Shown: positions 1-9,500 of the stretch, in pieces | How positions within the stretch are numbered: the first letter of the stretch is position 1 | Layout: each line of letters opens with the position of its first letter | From: AV80 sp035536995 | GTDB taxonomy: Bacteria > Verrucomicrobiota > Verrucomicrobiia > Chthoniobacterales > UBA10450 | Direction: 5' to 3' | NCBI GenBank assembly: GCA_035536995.1 | Contig: DATLNB010000013.1 | Location: 18,435-82,434 of the forward strand | Length of the DNA: 64,000 bases | Notes under the pieces: model-generated | The model's database searches: none | What the model saw: only the letters and a program-made list of their open reading frames with translations | Told to the model about the DNA's origin: nothing | Made by a program: the position numbers and the translations under genes

Positions 1-1
1 T

Positions 2-181
2 GCCGCTTCAGAGAAAGCCGCGGCCCTCCAGGTCGTCGAGCGTCTTCATGCGGCGGCGGTTCTCACTATCGCGGCCGGCGATGACGTTGTCCGGTTATTG
101 CCGCCGCTCAACCTGACCCGGGCTGAAGCGATGGAAGGTTTGCATGCGATCGAGGCCGTCGTTGCTGAGATTGCAAAGTAA
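2..181 (+). CDS. argD: Acetylornithine aminotransferase, C-terminal end only (partial)
   Basis: An open frame enters from the left edge and ends at TAA 179-181, leaving the last 59 residues. The tail contains AGDDVVRLLPPLNLTRAEA followed by a final helix, which is the usual end of class-III PLP aminotransferases of the ArgD type (typically AGxNVxRLLPPLxxxxxE). ArgD converts N-acetylglutamate semialdehyde and glutamate to N-acetylornithine in arginine biosynthesis, in the cytoplasm. The PLP lysine and the rest of the enzyme lie outside the window, so another class-III omega-transaminase cannot be excluded. The gene converges on the kinase that ends at 218, leaving only 36 bp between the stops. 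Confidence 0.75.
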   Translation, partial: AASEKAAALQVVERLHAAAVLTIAAGDDVVRLLPPLNLTRAEAMEGLHAIEAVVAEIAK

Positions 182-217
182 TTGATCGACGCCCGCCGTT
201 CCTCAGGCCGCCGCGCG

Positions 218-3200
218 CTATTTTTCCATCCCGAGTGCTGCCAGCTCACGGCGCAACGTCGCAAGATCCCAAAGATCGAGGCTGGCGTCGTCCCACATAA
301 CCGCAAGGCGGAGGCCATCAGGGCTCAGGCGAACCCGGGCCGTTGACGTATTCCCGGAAGGCGAAACGATCAGGCCGCGTTCAACGCCGGTTGCAGGATG
401 GATAAGATAAACTTTCTCGTTCGCGGTTACCGCGGCCAGTTCGCCATCGGCTGAGAAGCTGACGACGGCGCCTTCCGATTTTGCGACCGCGGCGGGCAAT
501 CCATTGTGCGGCGCGCTCCAATCGCCGGTGCGGACCAGATTGAAGCCTTTGACGCCGCCTGCTCCCAGCCAGCGCCCGTCCCGGCTGAAGGTCACAAACC
601 CGAGCGGACCGGTATCGAATTCTTTGGCCAGCGTTTCGTCCGCCATCGACCAGACCCGCGCGCCGAACTTGCTCGAATCACCGCGGCCACTCGCCTGTGT
701 AACAAGCCACTTTTTATCCGGGCTAAGCGCCGCGAACATCGCGCTCGGATGTTTGGTAAAACTGCGCACCGTTGCCCCGGCGGTATCGGTGATCTTCACT
801 TCGCCTTTTTCGCGGTTTACCAACACGAGCTGCGTCCCGTCCGGGGTAATATCCGCAACAAGGCAATCTTTGTCTGCGTCGAGGACGTCGCCCGCATCGA
901 AACCGCCGCCTTCGATCGGCCGGTGCCGCCGCAATCCGCTTATCACACTGCTCGTGTAAAGCGCGGAGCCATCGGGCGCGAAGATAACGGACGTTTCCTC
1001 GCGCTTATTGTCCGGCACGGGAAACAACGCCTGCACCCGACGGGACGCGACGTCGATCACTTCGATGCCACCCCACGTAGCCACGGCCAGCCGTGATCCG
1101 TCCGCGCTGAAATCGAGCGCCCCGACCAGGCTTCCCAGGTCGCTCGGGCGCGTGGCCGCGCGTTGCCGGACCACAGTGGGACGAATCACCTCGACGATCT
1201 GTCCGCAGATCGTGAGCTGCGGTAGACCGGCCTTGGTGCCGTCGCGGGAGAATTTGACGTCGCCCGTGCCACCGATCACCGGGAGAACGATCAGGGCGTC
1301 ACCGGTGCGAGTGTCCCAGACCCGCGTGGAAGTATCTTTGCCGTAGCTGATGGCAAGTTCACCGTCGGGAAAATACGCGAATGAGATGAGGGCGTTCCGA
1401 TGGCCGATGAATTCCTGGATCAGGTTTCCGCTCGCCGCGTCGAGCACCCGGACGCGCCCATCGGCGCAACCGATGGCCAGGCTTTTAGAGTCAGGGTGCC
1501 AATCCATTACGCGCGAGTGGGCGCCCAATTCGACTGCGGCCCGCTGCTGGAAAGTTGCGGCATCGATCACGACAACCTGTTTGTTCAGGACGGCGGCGAT
1601 GAGGGTGCCATCGGGTGAGAAGCGAACCAGTTCGGGGGCGAGGACATTTTCCCATCGCCGCGTCTCCTGCCCCTCGAGTGAATAAAAGACAAGGCCGCCC
1701 CCGGGCCGCGGCAGGGCGAACTCGCCGGAGTCGGGCCGCCACGCGAGATCAAACGCCAGTTCCGGTTCGGTCGGAGGATTAGCCGGCAGAGTCGCAACCA
1801 AACGACCATCGCCTAACGACCAGAATCGAATCGAATTATCGGCATGCCTGGCCAGGAGGAAACGCCCGTCCGGACTGAAGGTGGGTGGCGATGCGACGCG
1901 ACCGCCAGCGCTTCCATCGAGGCGCGCTTTCATCGGGCCTTCCTGGCCCGTCCACCATTCCAGCACGCCTGCTTTCCGTTCGGTCACGATGGTCTCGAGC
2001 CCGGGCGCGAAGGAGAAGGCGAAGTTTCCGCCTGGTCGAGGGGGCCCCGGCTTTTCCAGGCGCAGATCGATCTGGGCGAGCGCGGCGATGGTGGCCCCCC
2101 GCAAGGCGGGTGTGACCTTTATCTTTGCCGCTGCGCTCAAGGCGGCGAGCGCATCAGTCCGTTGCCCCAGCCGTTTGGAACCGCGCAAGCTCTCGGCGCG
2201 CGCAAGCTGGGCCTCGAATAGTTGCTCGCGAGCCTGCGTCTCGGCGCGGACCGCACGTTCCCGCGACCGTTCGAAAGCGATCGCGGCGAACGTCGCCCCG
2301 AGCGCACTAACGACAAGCAACGCGAGCAGGGCGGCGGGCGCGGGGCGTCGCCGGGCCCAGCGGACAAGACGCACCGGCGCGAGGATCGGTCGGGCCACGA
2401 TATTCTCGCCGGCCAGAAAACGGCGCAGATCGTCGGCTAATGCGCCGGCCGTCGTGTAACGCGACTCGGGAGATTTTTCTAGGCACTTCAGGCAAATGGT
2501 TTCCAGGTCGCGCGGCAGGCCCGGATTAAGCAGACGCGGTGACGGTGGCGCAGAATTCAGAGCGAGATGTAAAATCTCCGACGCTGAATTTCCGGTAAAA
2601 GGCGTTCGGCCCGTAAGGAGATGAAAGAGAATCGCGCCGAGCGCATAAACTTCGGAAGCTGGTCCGCTCTTTCCGGCACCACCGGCCAGCGCTTCCGGCG
2701 CCATGTAGGGCGGGGTTCCCATCACGTCGCCGGTGAGAGTCAGGGCAGCAGCGCCTTCTGCTTCCAGCGCAATTCCGAAATCGGTGACGTACGGCTCGGT
2801 CCGCTCATCGAGCAAAATGTTTCCCGGTTTGAGATCGCGGTGAAGAACGCCGCGCTCGTTCGCGTAGGCGACTGCCTCTGCGACTTTTTGGACAATCGAC
2901 GCGGCTTCGCGCATGGGAATGGCGCGCGTACGCATGACTCGCCCGAGATCGGCGCCGGCGATGTAGTCCATCGTGTAATACATTGAGCCGCCGCTTGTTC
3001 CGATGTCGTAAATCGAAACGATCCGCGGATGTTCCAACTGCGCGATGGCGCGCGCTTCCCGGCGGAACCGCTCGCGGCCATGGGACTCGGAAGCGAGCGC
3101 GCCTGAAACCGTCTTCAGAGCGACGAGCCGATCGAGGCTGATCTGTCGCGCAAGATAAACGACCGCCATCCCGCCGCGGCCGAGCAGATCAATCAACTCG

Positions 3201-3382
3201 TAATCGCCAATCCGATCGCCAAGCTTCCACCCTCCCGATAAATCATCGCCCTCTTCGGCGGCGGTCGATTCCTCGCCCCACGATCCCGCGCCTTCCAGGG
3301 CGCAACGCGGGCAGATACTGCCGAGAAACGCTCCATGAAGACGGGTGCCGCAGCGGGGACAGGTCGATGCTCCCGCCTTCAT
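218..3382 (-). CDS. Membrane Ser/Thr protein kinase with zinc ribbon and WD40 propeller
   Basis: This is a 1054-residue kinase. Residues 8-27 hold two CPRC-type knuckles (zinc ribbon). The kinase domain spans about 60-325 and has the glycine loop GRGGMAVVY (68-76), catalytic Lys90 (VALK), HRDLKPGN from 181 and DFG at 201-203, so it should be active. A hydrophobic segment at about 347-370 follows a basic run and should be a single membrane span. The remaining ~680 residues carry WD40-like repeats (WSLGDGR, WDTRTGD, WDLATL and similar), presumably an extracytoplasmic sensor or scaffold. ATG 3382 has a GGGAGG ribosome-binding sequence about 10 nt upstream. It is a paralogue of the kinase at 16506-19673 but stands alone here, convergent with argD. 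The ligand and substrate are unknown. Confidence 0.93.
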   Translation of the reverse strand: MKAGASTCPRCGTRLHGAFLGSICPRCALEGAGSWGEESTAAEEGDDLSGGWKLGDRIGDYELIDLLGRGGMAVVYLARQISLDRLVALKTVSGALASESHGRERFRREARAIAQLEHPRIVSIYDIGTSGGSMYYTMDYIAGADLGRVMRTRAIPMREAASIVQKVAEAVAYANERGVLHRDLKPGNILLDERTEPYVTDFGIALEAEGAAALTLTGDVMGTPPYMAPEALAGGAGKSGPASEVYALGAILFHLLTGRTPFTGNSASEILHLALNSAPPSPRLLNPGLPRDLETICLKCLEKSPESRYTTAGALADDLRRFLAGENIVARPILAPVRLVRWARRRPAPAALLALLVVSALGATFAAIAFERSRERAVRAETQAREQLFEAQLARAESLRGSKRLGQRTDALAALSAAAKIKVTPALRGATIAALAQIDLRLEKPGPPRPGGNFAFSFAPGLETIVTERKAGVLEWWTGQEGPMKARLDGSAGGRVASPPTFSPDGRFLLARHADNSIRFWSLGDGRLVATLPANPPTEPELAFDLAWRPDSGEFALPRPGGGLVFYSLEGQETRRWENVLAPELVRFSPDGTLIAAVLNKQVVVIDAATFQQRAAVELGAHSRVMDWHPDSKSLAIGCADGRVRVLDAASGNLIQEFIGHRNALISFAYFPDGELAISYGKDTSTRVWDTRTGDALIVLPVIGGTGDVKFSRDGTKAGLPQLTICGQIVEVIRPTVVRQRAATRPSDLGSLVGALDFSADGSRLAVATWGGIEVIDVASRRVQALFPVPDNKREETSVIFAPDGSALYTSSVISGLRRHRPIEGGGFDAGDVLDADKDCLVADITPDGTQLVLVNREKGEVKITDTAGATVRSFTKHPSAMFAALSPDKKWLVTQASGRGDSSKFGARVWSMADETLAKEFDTGPLGFVTFSRDGRWLGAGGVKGFNLVRTGDWSAPHNGLPAAVAKSEGAVVSFSADGELAAVTANEKVYLIHPATGVERGLIVSPSGNTSTARVRLSPDGLRLAVMWDDASLDLWDLATLRRELAALGMEK

Positions 3383-3633
3383 ATGGTGGGGTCCTCCCGT
3401 CGTCCCATCCGCTCACCGATACAGTAATTTAGGTGCGTAAAGGTCATCGCGAAATGGCGGCGCAGGCAGCGGCGCCGCTTCCTGCCGCAACATTCCGGTT
3501 ATCTCCGCAATACTTTCAGCAAGCAATCAAGTTTCTCGACTGCGGACATCGAATTGTTGTAATCGGCGGAGCGTTCTTCGGAAATTTTTCTGCAAAGAGA
3601 CAACCCGGAGAGAACGAGGTTCGGAAAATTGGA

Positions 3634-5208
3634 ATGAAACGATATCGAGCCCACTTCTTTGCGAGTTTGCTCTCCGCCTTCATCGCCCTCGAAGGGCGCT
3701 CGGAACCTTCGGTTGAGATCGAGGCTGCGGCGTCGCCAGATGGAAAATACCTGCTCGAAGCCTTTGCGGATACGGACGAGACCTGTCGAGTCGAGGTGAA
3801 ATCTCTTCCGGACGATAAAGTCGCTGCGACGATTTCGATCGAGGGTTTCCGCGCGGACGATGTCCGCCACCACATTGAGGCGCTGTGGAAAGAAGATTCG
3901 ACCGCGTTCGCTTTGAACATCAGCTCGGGTCGAAATATTACCTACTGCGAGGTGCATGTTAAAACAGATGGGTCGTGGAAGGAGGCCCAGGCGCCGGACA
4001 AGGAAGTCAATCGGGTGCGGAAGAAGGCCAGCAAGCCGGGCGGGAAGGAACAGGAATATATCTCGGCGACGGAGTGGCTCCCAAATGATGGCCTCAAGAT
4101 GTCGGTCCAGGGAAATACCGGCGAAGTCTTCGAGCTGATTTATCGGCTCGATCGCACCGGCAAGAAGCCAAGGTTCGTCTTCGTAGAAACTATCGCCCCG
4201 ACCCCTGAGCCCAAACCGAAGTTGGACTACGAGGATTATGTTTTCAGCGTTCTCGCGGGCGGAACGAGCGGGAGCAAGGACGGGCAGGGGGCAGCTGCGC
4301 AATTCAAATGGCCGAGTGGCGTGGCCGTCGACGCCGCCGGGAATGTTTACGTAGGCGATACCGGCAACAATTTGATTCGGAAGATCACGCCGGGTGGATC
4401 AGTCAGTACCTTGGCTGGATCGGCCGGAAAACACGGTTATGAAGACGGCGTCAGTTCGGCGGCGCTTTTTTGGTCTCCAAAGGGAGTGGCCGTAGACGCG
4501 GCTTTGAATGTTTACGTAGCGGATTCGAACAGCCAGACGATCCGAAAGGTCAGCCCGGACGGTAGCGTGACCACGGTCGCTGGCTCGCCCGATACCGGCG
4601 CGGGCACCCGTGGCATCGGAGGTTTTTCAGAAGGCCGCGGCAAGACCGCGTTTTTTCATTCTCCGACTGGGGTGGCAGTGGATAAGGCCGGAGACGTTTA
4701 CGTGGCTGACTCGAACAATTACATCGTTCGCAAGATCGGGCCGGACGGAACCGTGACGACAGTTGCAGGCGCTGCTAAAGAATCAGGGGCGGTCGATGGC
4801 GATGCAAAGTCCGCTCGTTTTATCATCCCGTTTGGCATCGCGGTGGACGGGGCAGGAAACGCTTACGTCACCGACAAGACCACCGTTCGAAAGATCGACC
4901 CGCGAGGAATGGTTACGACGCTGGCGGGCTCAGAGGAGGATATCGGGACGACCGACGGAGTCGGCCCGGCGGCGCGGTTTCAAAACCCAAAGGCCGTGGC
5001 CGTTGACGGCAAAGGGAACCTCTATGTGGCCGACGATGGGAATCGAAACATTCGGAAAATTACTCCGGAAGGGCGAGTGAAAACCATCCGCGACCGTGGG
5101 GGTTTTAAGTTTAAAAGCCCGGTTGCTGTCGCAGTCGATGACAAGGGTTGGATTTACGTCGCCGACGACGATGAATTCAGGATCATCGTGGGAAAGCCAG
5201 CGCGATAA
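3634..5208 (+). CDS. Secreted six-bladed NHL-repeat beta-propeller protein
   Basis: The frame is open further upstream, but ATG 3634 is preferred because it begins a signal-peptide-like sequence (MKRYRAHFFASLLSAFIAL), whereas the preceding 67 residues look unstructured. The protein is then 524 residues. The first ~200 residues after the signal are an unrecognised beta-rich domain. The C-terminal half has six NHL-type repeats of the form P-x-G/A-V-A-V-D-x-x-G-N-V-Y-V-A-D followed by IRKI, the number expected for a closed propeller. Linkers carry TLAGS and TVAGS. NHL propellers bind proteins, RNA or carbohydrate; no catalytic motif is seen. Unlike the propeller proteins at 9.5-16.4 kb, it lacks the shared C-terminal module. 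It is followed after 15 bp by a second secreted protein, so the two may be co-transcribed. Confidence 0.85.
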   Translation: MKRYRAHFFASLLSAFIALEGRSEPSVEIEAAASPDGKYLLEAFADTDETCRVEVKSLPDDKVAATISIEGFRADDVRHHIEALWKEDSTAFALNISSGRNITYCEVHVKTDGSWKEAQAPDKEVNRVRKKASKPGGKEQEYISATEWLPNDGLKMSVQGNTGEVFELIYRLDRTGKKPRFVFVETIAPTPEPKPKLDYEDYVFSVLAGGTSGSKDGQGAAAQFKWPSGVAVDAAGNVYVGDTGNNLIRKITPGGSVSTLAGSAGKHGYEDGVSSAALFWSPKGVAVDAALNVYVADSNSQTIRKVSPDGSVTTVAGSPDTGAGTRGIGGFSEGRGKTAFFHSPTGVAVDKAGDVYVADSNNYIVRKIGPDGTVTTVAGAAKESGAVDGDAKSARFIIPFGIAVDGAGNAYVTDKTTVRKIDPRGMVTTLAGSEEDIGTTDGVGPAARFQNPKAVAVDGKGNLYVADDGNRNIRKITPEGRVKTIRDRGGFKFKSPVAVAVDDKGWIYVADDDEFRIIVGKPAR

Positions 5209-5223
5209 CCGTTCGCGGATAGA

Positions 5224-5844
5224 ATGAATAGAAACGATCGCCGTTACCTCGCGCCTGTAGTTGCCGGGCTCCTGCTCTTATTTCCGGTCGCAGATCTATC
5301 CGCCTGCGCGTGTTGCTCGGAACCGGGAGATTACGTTCTGAGGAGCGATGACTCGATCGAGGATTACCAGTTAACCCAGCTCCAGGGAATGCGGTTCGCG
5401 GCGGCGTCGCAGTTGTATCTCACGGAGGCGGGCGAGGAAGAAGACGCGAAAGGCATCAGCAGCGTGTCGGATCAATACAAGCTCGCGGTCACAATCGAAG
5501 CGGGCCGCTGGCGAATGACCTTTCGATCCAAGGCCGGTGAACCCGGGACGTTAACGCTGCCGTTTCCTGCGGCGATGACCGTCTTTGAGGCCGATATTCA
5601 CGATGGAAAAAAAAGCGCGGGCAACGGACCGCTTCTCTACAAGGAATGGCGTTTCGAAGGCCCGGCCGAGGGAGACGGAATTTTTCAGGAAGGCCTCAAC
5701 GCGCCCGCGCGCTTCAGCCTGGTGTTGCAAGGCCGGGGCAACCGGTGCGATAACGCCAGTGACTTTACCCATTGGCGGCTTTCCGTTTCCGGCGACAAGG
5801 CTCACTACGTCTTCTTCGGCAAACTCGCGGCCGTCGCGCCGTAG
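5224..5844 (+). CDS. Secreted hypothetical protein with CACC motif
   Basis: This is a 206-residue protein with a signal peptide (about 1-28, VAGLLLLFPVADLSA) followed at once by CACCSEPGDY. That Cys cluster at the mature N-terminus could be a metal site, a disulfide or, less likely, a lipid-attachment site. The rest is predicted beta-rich (SQLYLTEAG, WRMTFRSKAG, RFSLVLQGRG, HYVFFGKL), and I do not recognise the fold. It lies 15 bp downstream of the NHL protein on the same strand and probably shares its transcript, so it may be a partner of the propeller. It is convergent with the sigma factor that ends at 5858. Confidence 0.75.
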   Translation: MNRNDRRYLAPVVAGLLLLFPVADLSACACCSEPGDYVLRSDDSIEDYQLTQLQGMRFAAASQLYLTEAGEEEDAKGISSVSDQYKLAVTIEAGRWRMTFRSKAGEPGTLTLPFPAAMTVFEADIHDGKKSAGNGPLLYKEWRFEGPAEGDGIFQEGLNAPARFSLVLQGRGNRCDNASDFTHWRLSVSGDKAHYVFFGKLAAVAP

Positions 5845-5857
5845 AAGCGGATTCGAG

Positions 5858-6613
5858 TTAAACGCTGAGAACTTTCAGCAAATAATTCAGCTCATCGCCG
5901 ACTTCGGCGGGGTCGTCCACGGTATCGGCGATCTCCTCGTGGACGAGCTTGCGGTACGATTTACCGAGGCGATGGACCGCTACGGCGACGTTGTTTCGCG
6001 CGATGTTCAAGGTGGATGCGAGGGTGGCGTATTCGCCTTCTCCGGGGGGCGCACTGAGATAAGGCTCGAGGAGCTCAAACTCGGACAACCGTCCGATTTT
6101 CGTTTGCTCATCGCGCAGGCGCTGCCGCGCACGCTGCAGCACAGTCAAGGCCCAGCCGCGCTCATAAGTCTGGCTCGGATCGAGCCCGGGATCGTCGATC
6201 TCGAGGAACATCTTTTCTGCATTCGGCTCGTTGATTGAGACCACCGTTGAGCCGCCGCCCCGCTTCTGCGCTCGGGCGGAGTCACGCGCATTGATAATCC
6301 GGCGACGCACAGCGGTGAGCAGATAACTGCGGAACCGGCCCCGCTGGGGATCGGCCCGTTCCAGGAATTCCGATTGAACGATCTCGGCGAAAAAGTCCTG
6401 GGTGATGTCTTCTGCATCGGTCGGCGAGCAGCCTTGTTTTCGGGCAAACGCGTAGACCGGGAACCAGTAAGCCCGGCACAACGACTCTAACGCTGCCCGG
6501 CCTTCCGGCGAAGGGGTCGTGGCGCGGGAGATCAGGCTCCAGTGGGTAGTATTGAACCCGCTCGGCGCGAAAGCGTCCGGTTTGTCAGCGGCGGCGGCCA
6601 TCCTCCTTAGCAT
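5858..6613 (-). CDS. ECF-like RNA polymerase sigma factor
   Basis: A 251-residue ECF-family sigma factor, longer than the usual ~190. Region 2 is recognisable in AYWFPVYAFARKQGCSPTDA with the DAEDITQDFF core and FRSYLLTAVRRRIINARD. Region 4 contains the helix-turn-helix around YATLASTLNIARNNVAVAVH. The ending DELNYLLKVL closely resembles the end of the other sigma factor at 23559-24308 (DELLHLRKVL), a C-terminal extension shared by both. Such factors often occur beside Ser/Thr kinases and lack a classical anti-sigma gene, and none is visible here. The start is ambiguous: ATG 6613 or ATG 6601, the latter directly abutting AGGAGG, which is too close for a ribosome-binding site, so 6613 is preferred. 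The divergent gene at 6696 is the obvious candidate target. Confidence 0.88.
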   Translation of the reverse strand: MLRRMAAAADKPDAFAPSGFNTTHWSLISRATTPSPEGRAALESLCRAYWFPVYAFARKQGCSPTDAEDITQDFFAEIVQSEFLERADPQRGRFRSYLLTAVRRRIINARDSARAQKRGGGSTVVSINEPNAEKMFLEIDDPGLDPSQTYERGWALTVLQRARQRLRDEQTKIGRLSEFELLEPYLSAPPGEGEYATLASTLNIARNNVAVAVHRLGKSYRKLVHEEIADTVDDPAEVGDELNYLLKVLSV

Positions 6614-6695
6614 GGCGGGCTCGCATTCCGCAAAGCGAGAAAAAATCGTCTCCGCGTGTAATCGGCCCCGGTTTTTTCGGAAGTCTTAGGTAACC

Positions 6696-8216
6696 ATGAA
6701 AAAAAGATTCCTTCGGTTTCGGTTCGGTGCCTTGTTCACGATCGTCGGCGCCTCACTGTTCCTCGGCTCACCGGTCGCTCTGGCAGCAACATTTAAGGTG
6801 ACAAACACGGCCGACAGCGGCACAGGCTCGCTCCGGGCAGCGATCGACAATGCCAACGCGCTTTTCGGCACGGACACGATCGTCTTCGAGCTTCGACCAG
6901 ACGCCGTCCGCGTCATTTCGCTTCGCAGCCCTTTGCCGAACCTGACCTCGAACATGTGGATCAACAATACCGGTGCGCGCGTGACCATCGAGCGCAGCGC
7001 CTTTCCATTACGCGGAGAAGGGGACTTTAACATCTTCAGCATCACCCCGGGCAACGTCGTGACGCTCGAGGGACTGACTATCAGGAAGGGGACTGCGGGC
7101 GGAGTGTCCAATTACGGCGCCACCCTGACGATGCGCGATTGTACTGTGCACCAAAATAGTGGGAGCGCCGGAGTGACCAACTCAAGCGCGAGCAATGCTT
7201 CCGCGGAGCTGACCCTGGAAAATTGCCTCTTCACGGAGAACCGGATCGTCCGCGAGTACGTCGCCCCTTTTGCGACTCCTGGCGGGGGCGCACTTCAGAA
7301 TGTCGCGGGAGCAAACTGGGCGGCTACGGTGACGATTACCAATTGCGTTTTCCGGCAGAACACTTCCGGCGCAGCCCAGATCATTGGCTGCCCCGGCGGG
7401 GCGATCGCAAATTATTCCTCGGGTGGGAAGGCGAGCGTCTACATGAGCGGCAGCACGGTCGAGAATAACACCAGCGAGGGCATCGTGGGCGGCGGTCTTT
7501 ACAACGCCACTTCGGCTCAAACCGGCGTCGCGGAATTGACTCTACTGGACTGCACGATCCGCAATAATTCCCGTACCGGCATTCACAACTACGCCTACTA
7601 CACGTCGAACATCGGGAACACGATTGTGAGCCTCGAGAATTGTACGCTGTCGGGCAACCAATCCGGCGCCGGCGGGGCGATTGTGAATTCGGGAATGCTC
7701 AGTCTGACCAATTGCACGCTTAGCCAGAATTCTGCGACCGCGACAACATCGGACACGGGTGGCGGCGCAATTCTGAACGCGACCGGCACGACAACCGTAA
7801 CTAATTGCACATTCTCCGACAACCGGCTGACCGGGGACGCGCGCGGGCAGAGTGTGTTTAACAAAGCCGGCGCGACCTTCAGCACCGGCAATGCGCTTTA
7901 CCGCGCGGTCAGTCCCGGGGTCAATTTCGCCAACGCCGGGACGTTCATCTCGCGAGGGCACAACCTGTGTAACGACAATGCCGGCGGTCCGCTTTCGACC
8001 GCTCCCGGCGGGTGGCTGAATGCAGCCGGCGATCGGCGCATTACCGAGCCGAAACTGAACGCGCTCGCCGACAATGGCGGGTTGACCCTGACATGCGCTC
8101 TGCAATCGACCAGCCCGGCTATCAACGCCGGGGATGACGCGCTTGCCCCCGCGACCGATCAGCGCGGCCTCGCGCGTTCCGGGATCAGCGACATCGGTGC
8201 GTTCGAAGCGCAGTGA
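6696..8216 (+). CDS. Secreted right-handed parallel beta-helix protein, choice-of-anchor Q type
   Basis: This is a 506-residue protein with a clear signal peptide (MKKRFLRFRFGALFTIVGAS, ending near VALAA). Mature residues begin with the TFKVTNTADSGTGSLRAAID motif typical of large bacterial surface beta-helix proteins. Repeated coils of the form LTLENCLFTENR, VTITNCVFRQN and LTNCTLSQNSA indicate a pectate-lyase-like solenoid. The end, SPAINAGDD...DQRG...DIGAFEAQ, is the choice-of-anchor Q signature. No catalytic residues of polysaccharide lyases can be assigned, so it may be an adhesin or structural protein. Unlike the related genes at 24377, 38322 and 41370, it lacks the C-terminal module pair and stops at the Q domain. 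It is divergent from the sigma factor with 82 bp between the starts. Confidence 0.85.
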   Translation: MKKRFLRFRFGALFTIVGASLFLGSPVALAATFKVTNTADSGTGSLRAAIDNANALFGTDTIVFELRPDAVRVISLRSPLPNLTSNMWINNTGARVTIERSAFPLRGEGDFNIFSITPGNVVTLEGLTIRKGTAGGVSNYGATLTMRDCTVHQNSGSAGVTNSSASNASAELTLENCLFTENRIVREYVAPFATPGGGALQNVAGANWAATVTITNCVFRQNTSGAAQIIGCPGGAIANYSSGGKASVYMSGSTVENNTSEGIVGGGLYNATSAQTGVAELTLLDCTIRNNSRTGIHNYAYYTSNIGNTIVSLENCTLSGNQSGAGGAIVNSGMLSLTNCTLSQNSATATTSDTGGGAILNATGTTTVTNCTFSDNRLTGDARGQSVFNKAGATFSTGNALYRAVSPGVNFANAGTFISRGHNLCNDNAGGPLSTAPGGWLNAAGDRRITEPKLNALADNGGLTLTCALQSTSPAINAGDDALAPATDQRGLARSGISDIGAFEAQ

Positions 8217-8264
8217 GAAAACCGAACGAATAAGCGCCGCGGAATACGCCTGAAATTGCTGGTC

Positions 8265-9476
8265 ATGAAAAAAGTCCATCTCGCCATCGTTTATCTCCTC
8301 AGCGCGGCGGTCATGCCTTGCTCCGGGGAAACGATTGTCGCTCTCTACTCCAACTACCGGTTGCGTTCCTTTGACAGTGCAGCGCCGGGGACTTTCACGA
8401 AAACCGTGGATATGACCGGCATCCCCACGGACGAAGCCCTTGTCGCGATGGATTTCGATCCCAAAGCCGGCGACTTGTATGTCCTTACCCGCAAAGACAT
8501 GTCGGTCCGGTTCTACCGGGTTGATCCGGCGACCGGCGCCGCCACCGCCGGGCAGGCATCCGGCAGTTGGTCGGGGACTTCCTTCGGCTTTGAGGCCGCG
8601 CCGATCTCGATCGGTCCAGCCGGAACTGTTATCGCCGACGACGCCGATCGGCTCAGGCGGTCGGATTTCGATAGCAGTTTCAGCGCTCCCGATACGATGT
8701 CTTATGACAACAGCACCAGCGACGGAGACCCGGTGGACCAGCATGCCGGCGATAACCCGGCGATAACTGCGCTCGCTTTCTCGAACAACTTTCCGGGAGC
8801 GAAATCCGCAGTGCTCTACGGCATTGATGCAGCTCCAGATTCATTGGTGGTGGTCAATTATTCCACAGGTGAATTAAACACCGTCGGGCCGCTGGGAGCA
8901 GCCACCGGAACGCGTTGCGGCTTTGATATTTCTGGGGCGACCGGCACTGCCTACGCCGCACTGAGCTCCGGCGAAGGCACCACGCTTTACACCGTAAATC
9001 TTGGGACTGGCACGGCGACCAACGTGGGCGTGATCGGCGGGCAATTCCAGCAAATCGGCGTAACTCTGGTTGACATCTCAGTCGTTCTACCGACCCGGCT
9101 GCTCAACATCGCTACGCGCACCCGAGTGGGTACAGGGGAGGACGTCATGATCGCCGGGTTCACCATCTCAGGCGGCGCTACTTCTCGCCTTTTGATCCGC
9201 GGTCTCGGGCCGAGCCTGGCCGCTTTTGGAATAGCGTCACCACTGCCGAATCCTTTTCTCACTGTGTTTGACGCCCAGGGCGCCATCGCCTCCAACGACA
9301 ATTGGAGGAGCAACCAGCAAAGCGAAATCAGCAGCACCTTCCTCGCGCCCAGCAACGACCTCGAAGCCGCATACGTCGGTAACTTTGCTCCCGGCGCCTA
9401 TACCGCCATCCTGCGGGACGCGAACGACGCGACCGGGGTGGGGATCATCGAGGTTTATAAACTGAGCGATCAGTAA
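8265..9476 (+). CDS. Secreted DUF4394-type propeller protein with one copy of the C-terminal module
   Basis: The frame can be extended to TTG 8256, but ATG 8265 (MKKVHLAIVYLLSAAVMPCS) gives a standard signal peptide and is chosen; the protein is 403 residues. Residues ~25-270 fit the DUF4394 family: LYSNYRLRSFDSAAPGTF, then VAMDFDPKAGDLYVLTR and YRVDPATGAAT, with the usual NPAITALAFSNNF stretch. These are propeller-like extracellular domains of unknown role. The last ~125 residues are a single copy of the module shared with nine other proteins here (LNIATRTRVGTGEDVMIAGF, RGLGPSL, NDNW, TGVGIIEVY). It is the only member with one copy rather than two. It follows the beta-helix gene by 48 bp and is convergent with the next gene. 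Confidence 0.82.
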   Translation: MKKVHLAIVYLLSAAVMPCSGETIVALYSNYRLRSFDSAAPGTFTKTVDMTGIPTDEALVAMDFDPKAGDLYVLTRKDMSVRFYRVDPATGAATAGQASGSWSGTSFGFEAAPISIGPAGTVIADDADRLRRSDFDSSFSAPDTMSYDNSTSDGDPVDQHAGDNPAITALAFSNNFPGAKSAVLYGIDAAPDSLVVVNYSTGELNTVGPLGAATGTRCGFDISGATGTAYAALSSGEGTTLYTVNLGTGTATNVGVIGGQFQQIGVTLVDISVVLPTRLLNIATRTRVGTGEDVMIAGFTISGGATSRLLIRGLGPSLAAFGIASPLPNPFLTVFDAQGAIASNDNWRSNQQSEISSTFLAPSNDLEAAYVGNFAPGAYTAILRDANDATGVGIIEVYKLSDQ

Positions 9477-9500
9477 TCCCGCACCTGCGCCGCGCCTGGC

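Noticed and set aside
7542..8744. Minus-strand open frame of 400 codons
   Set aside because: It is antisense to the beta-helix and DUF4394 genes, has no recognisable motif, and is an effect of high G+C in the third position.
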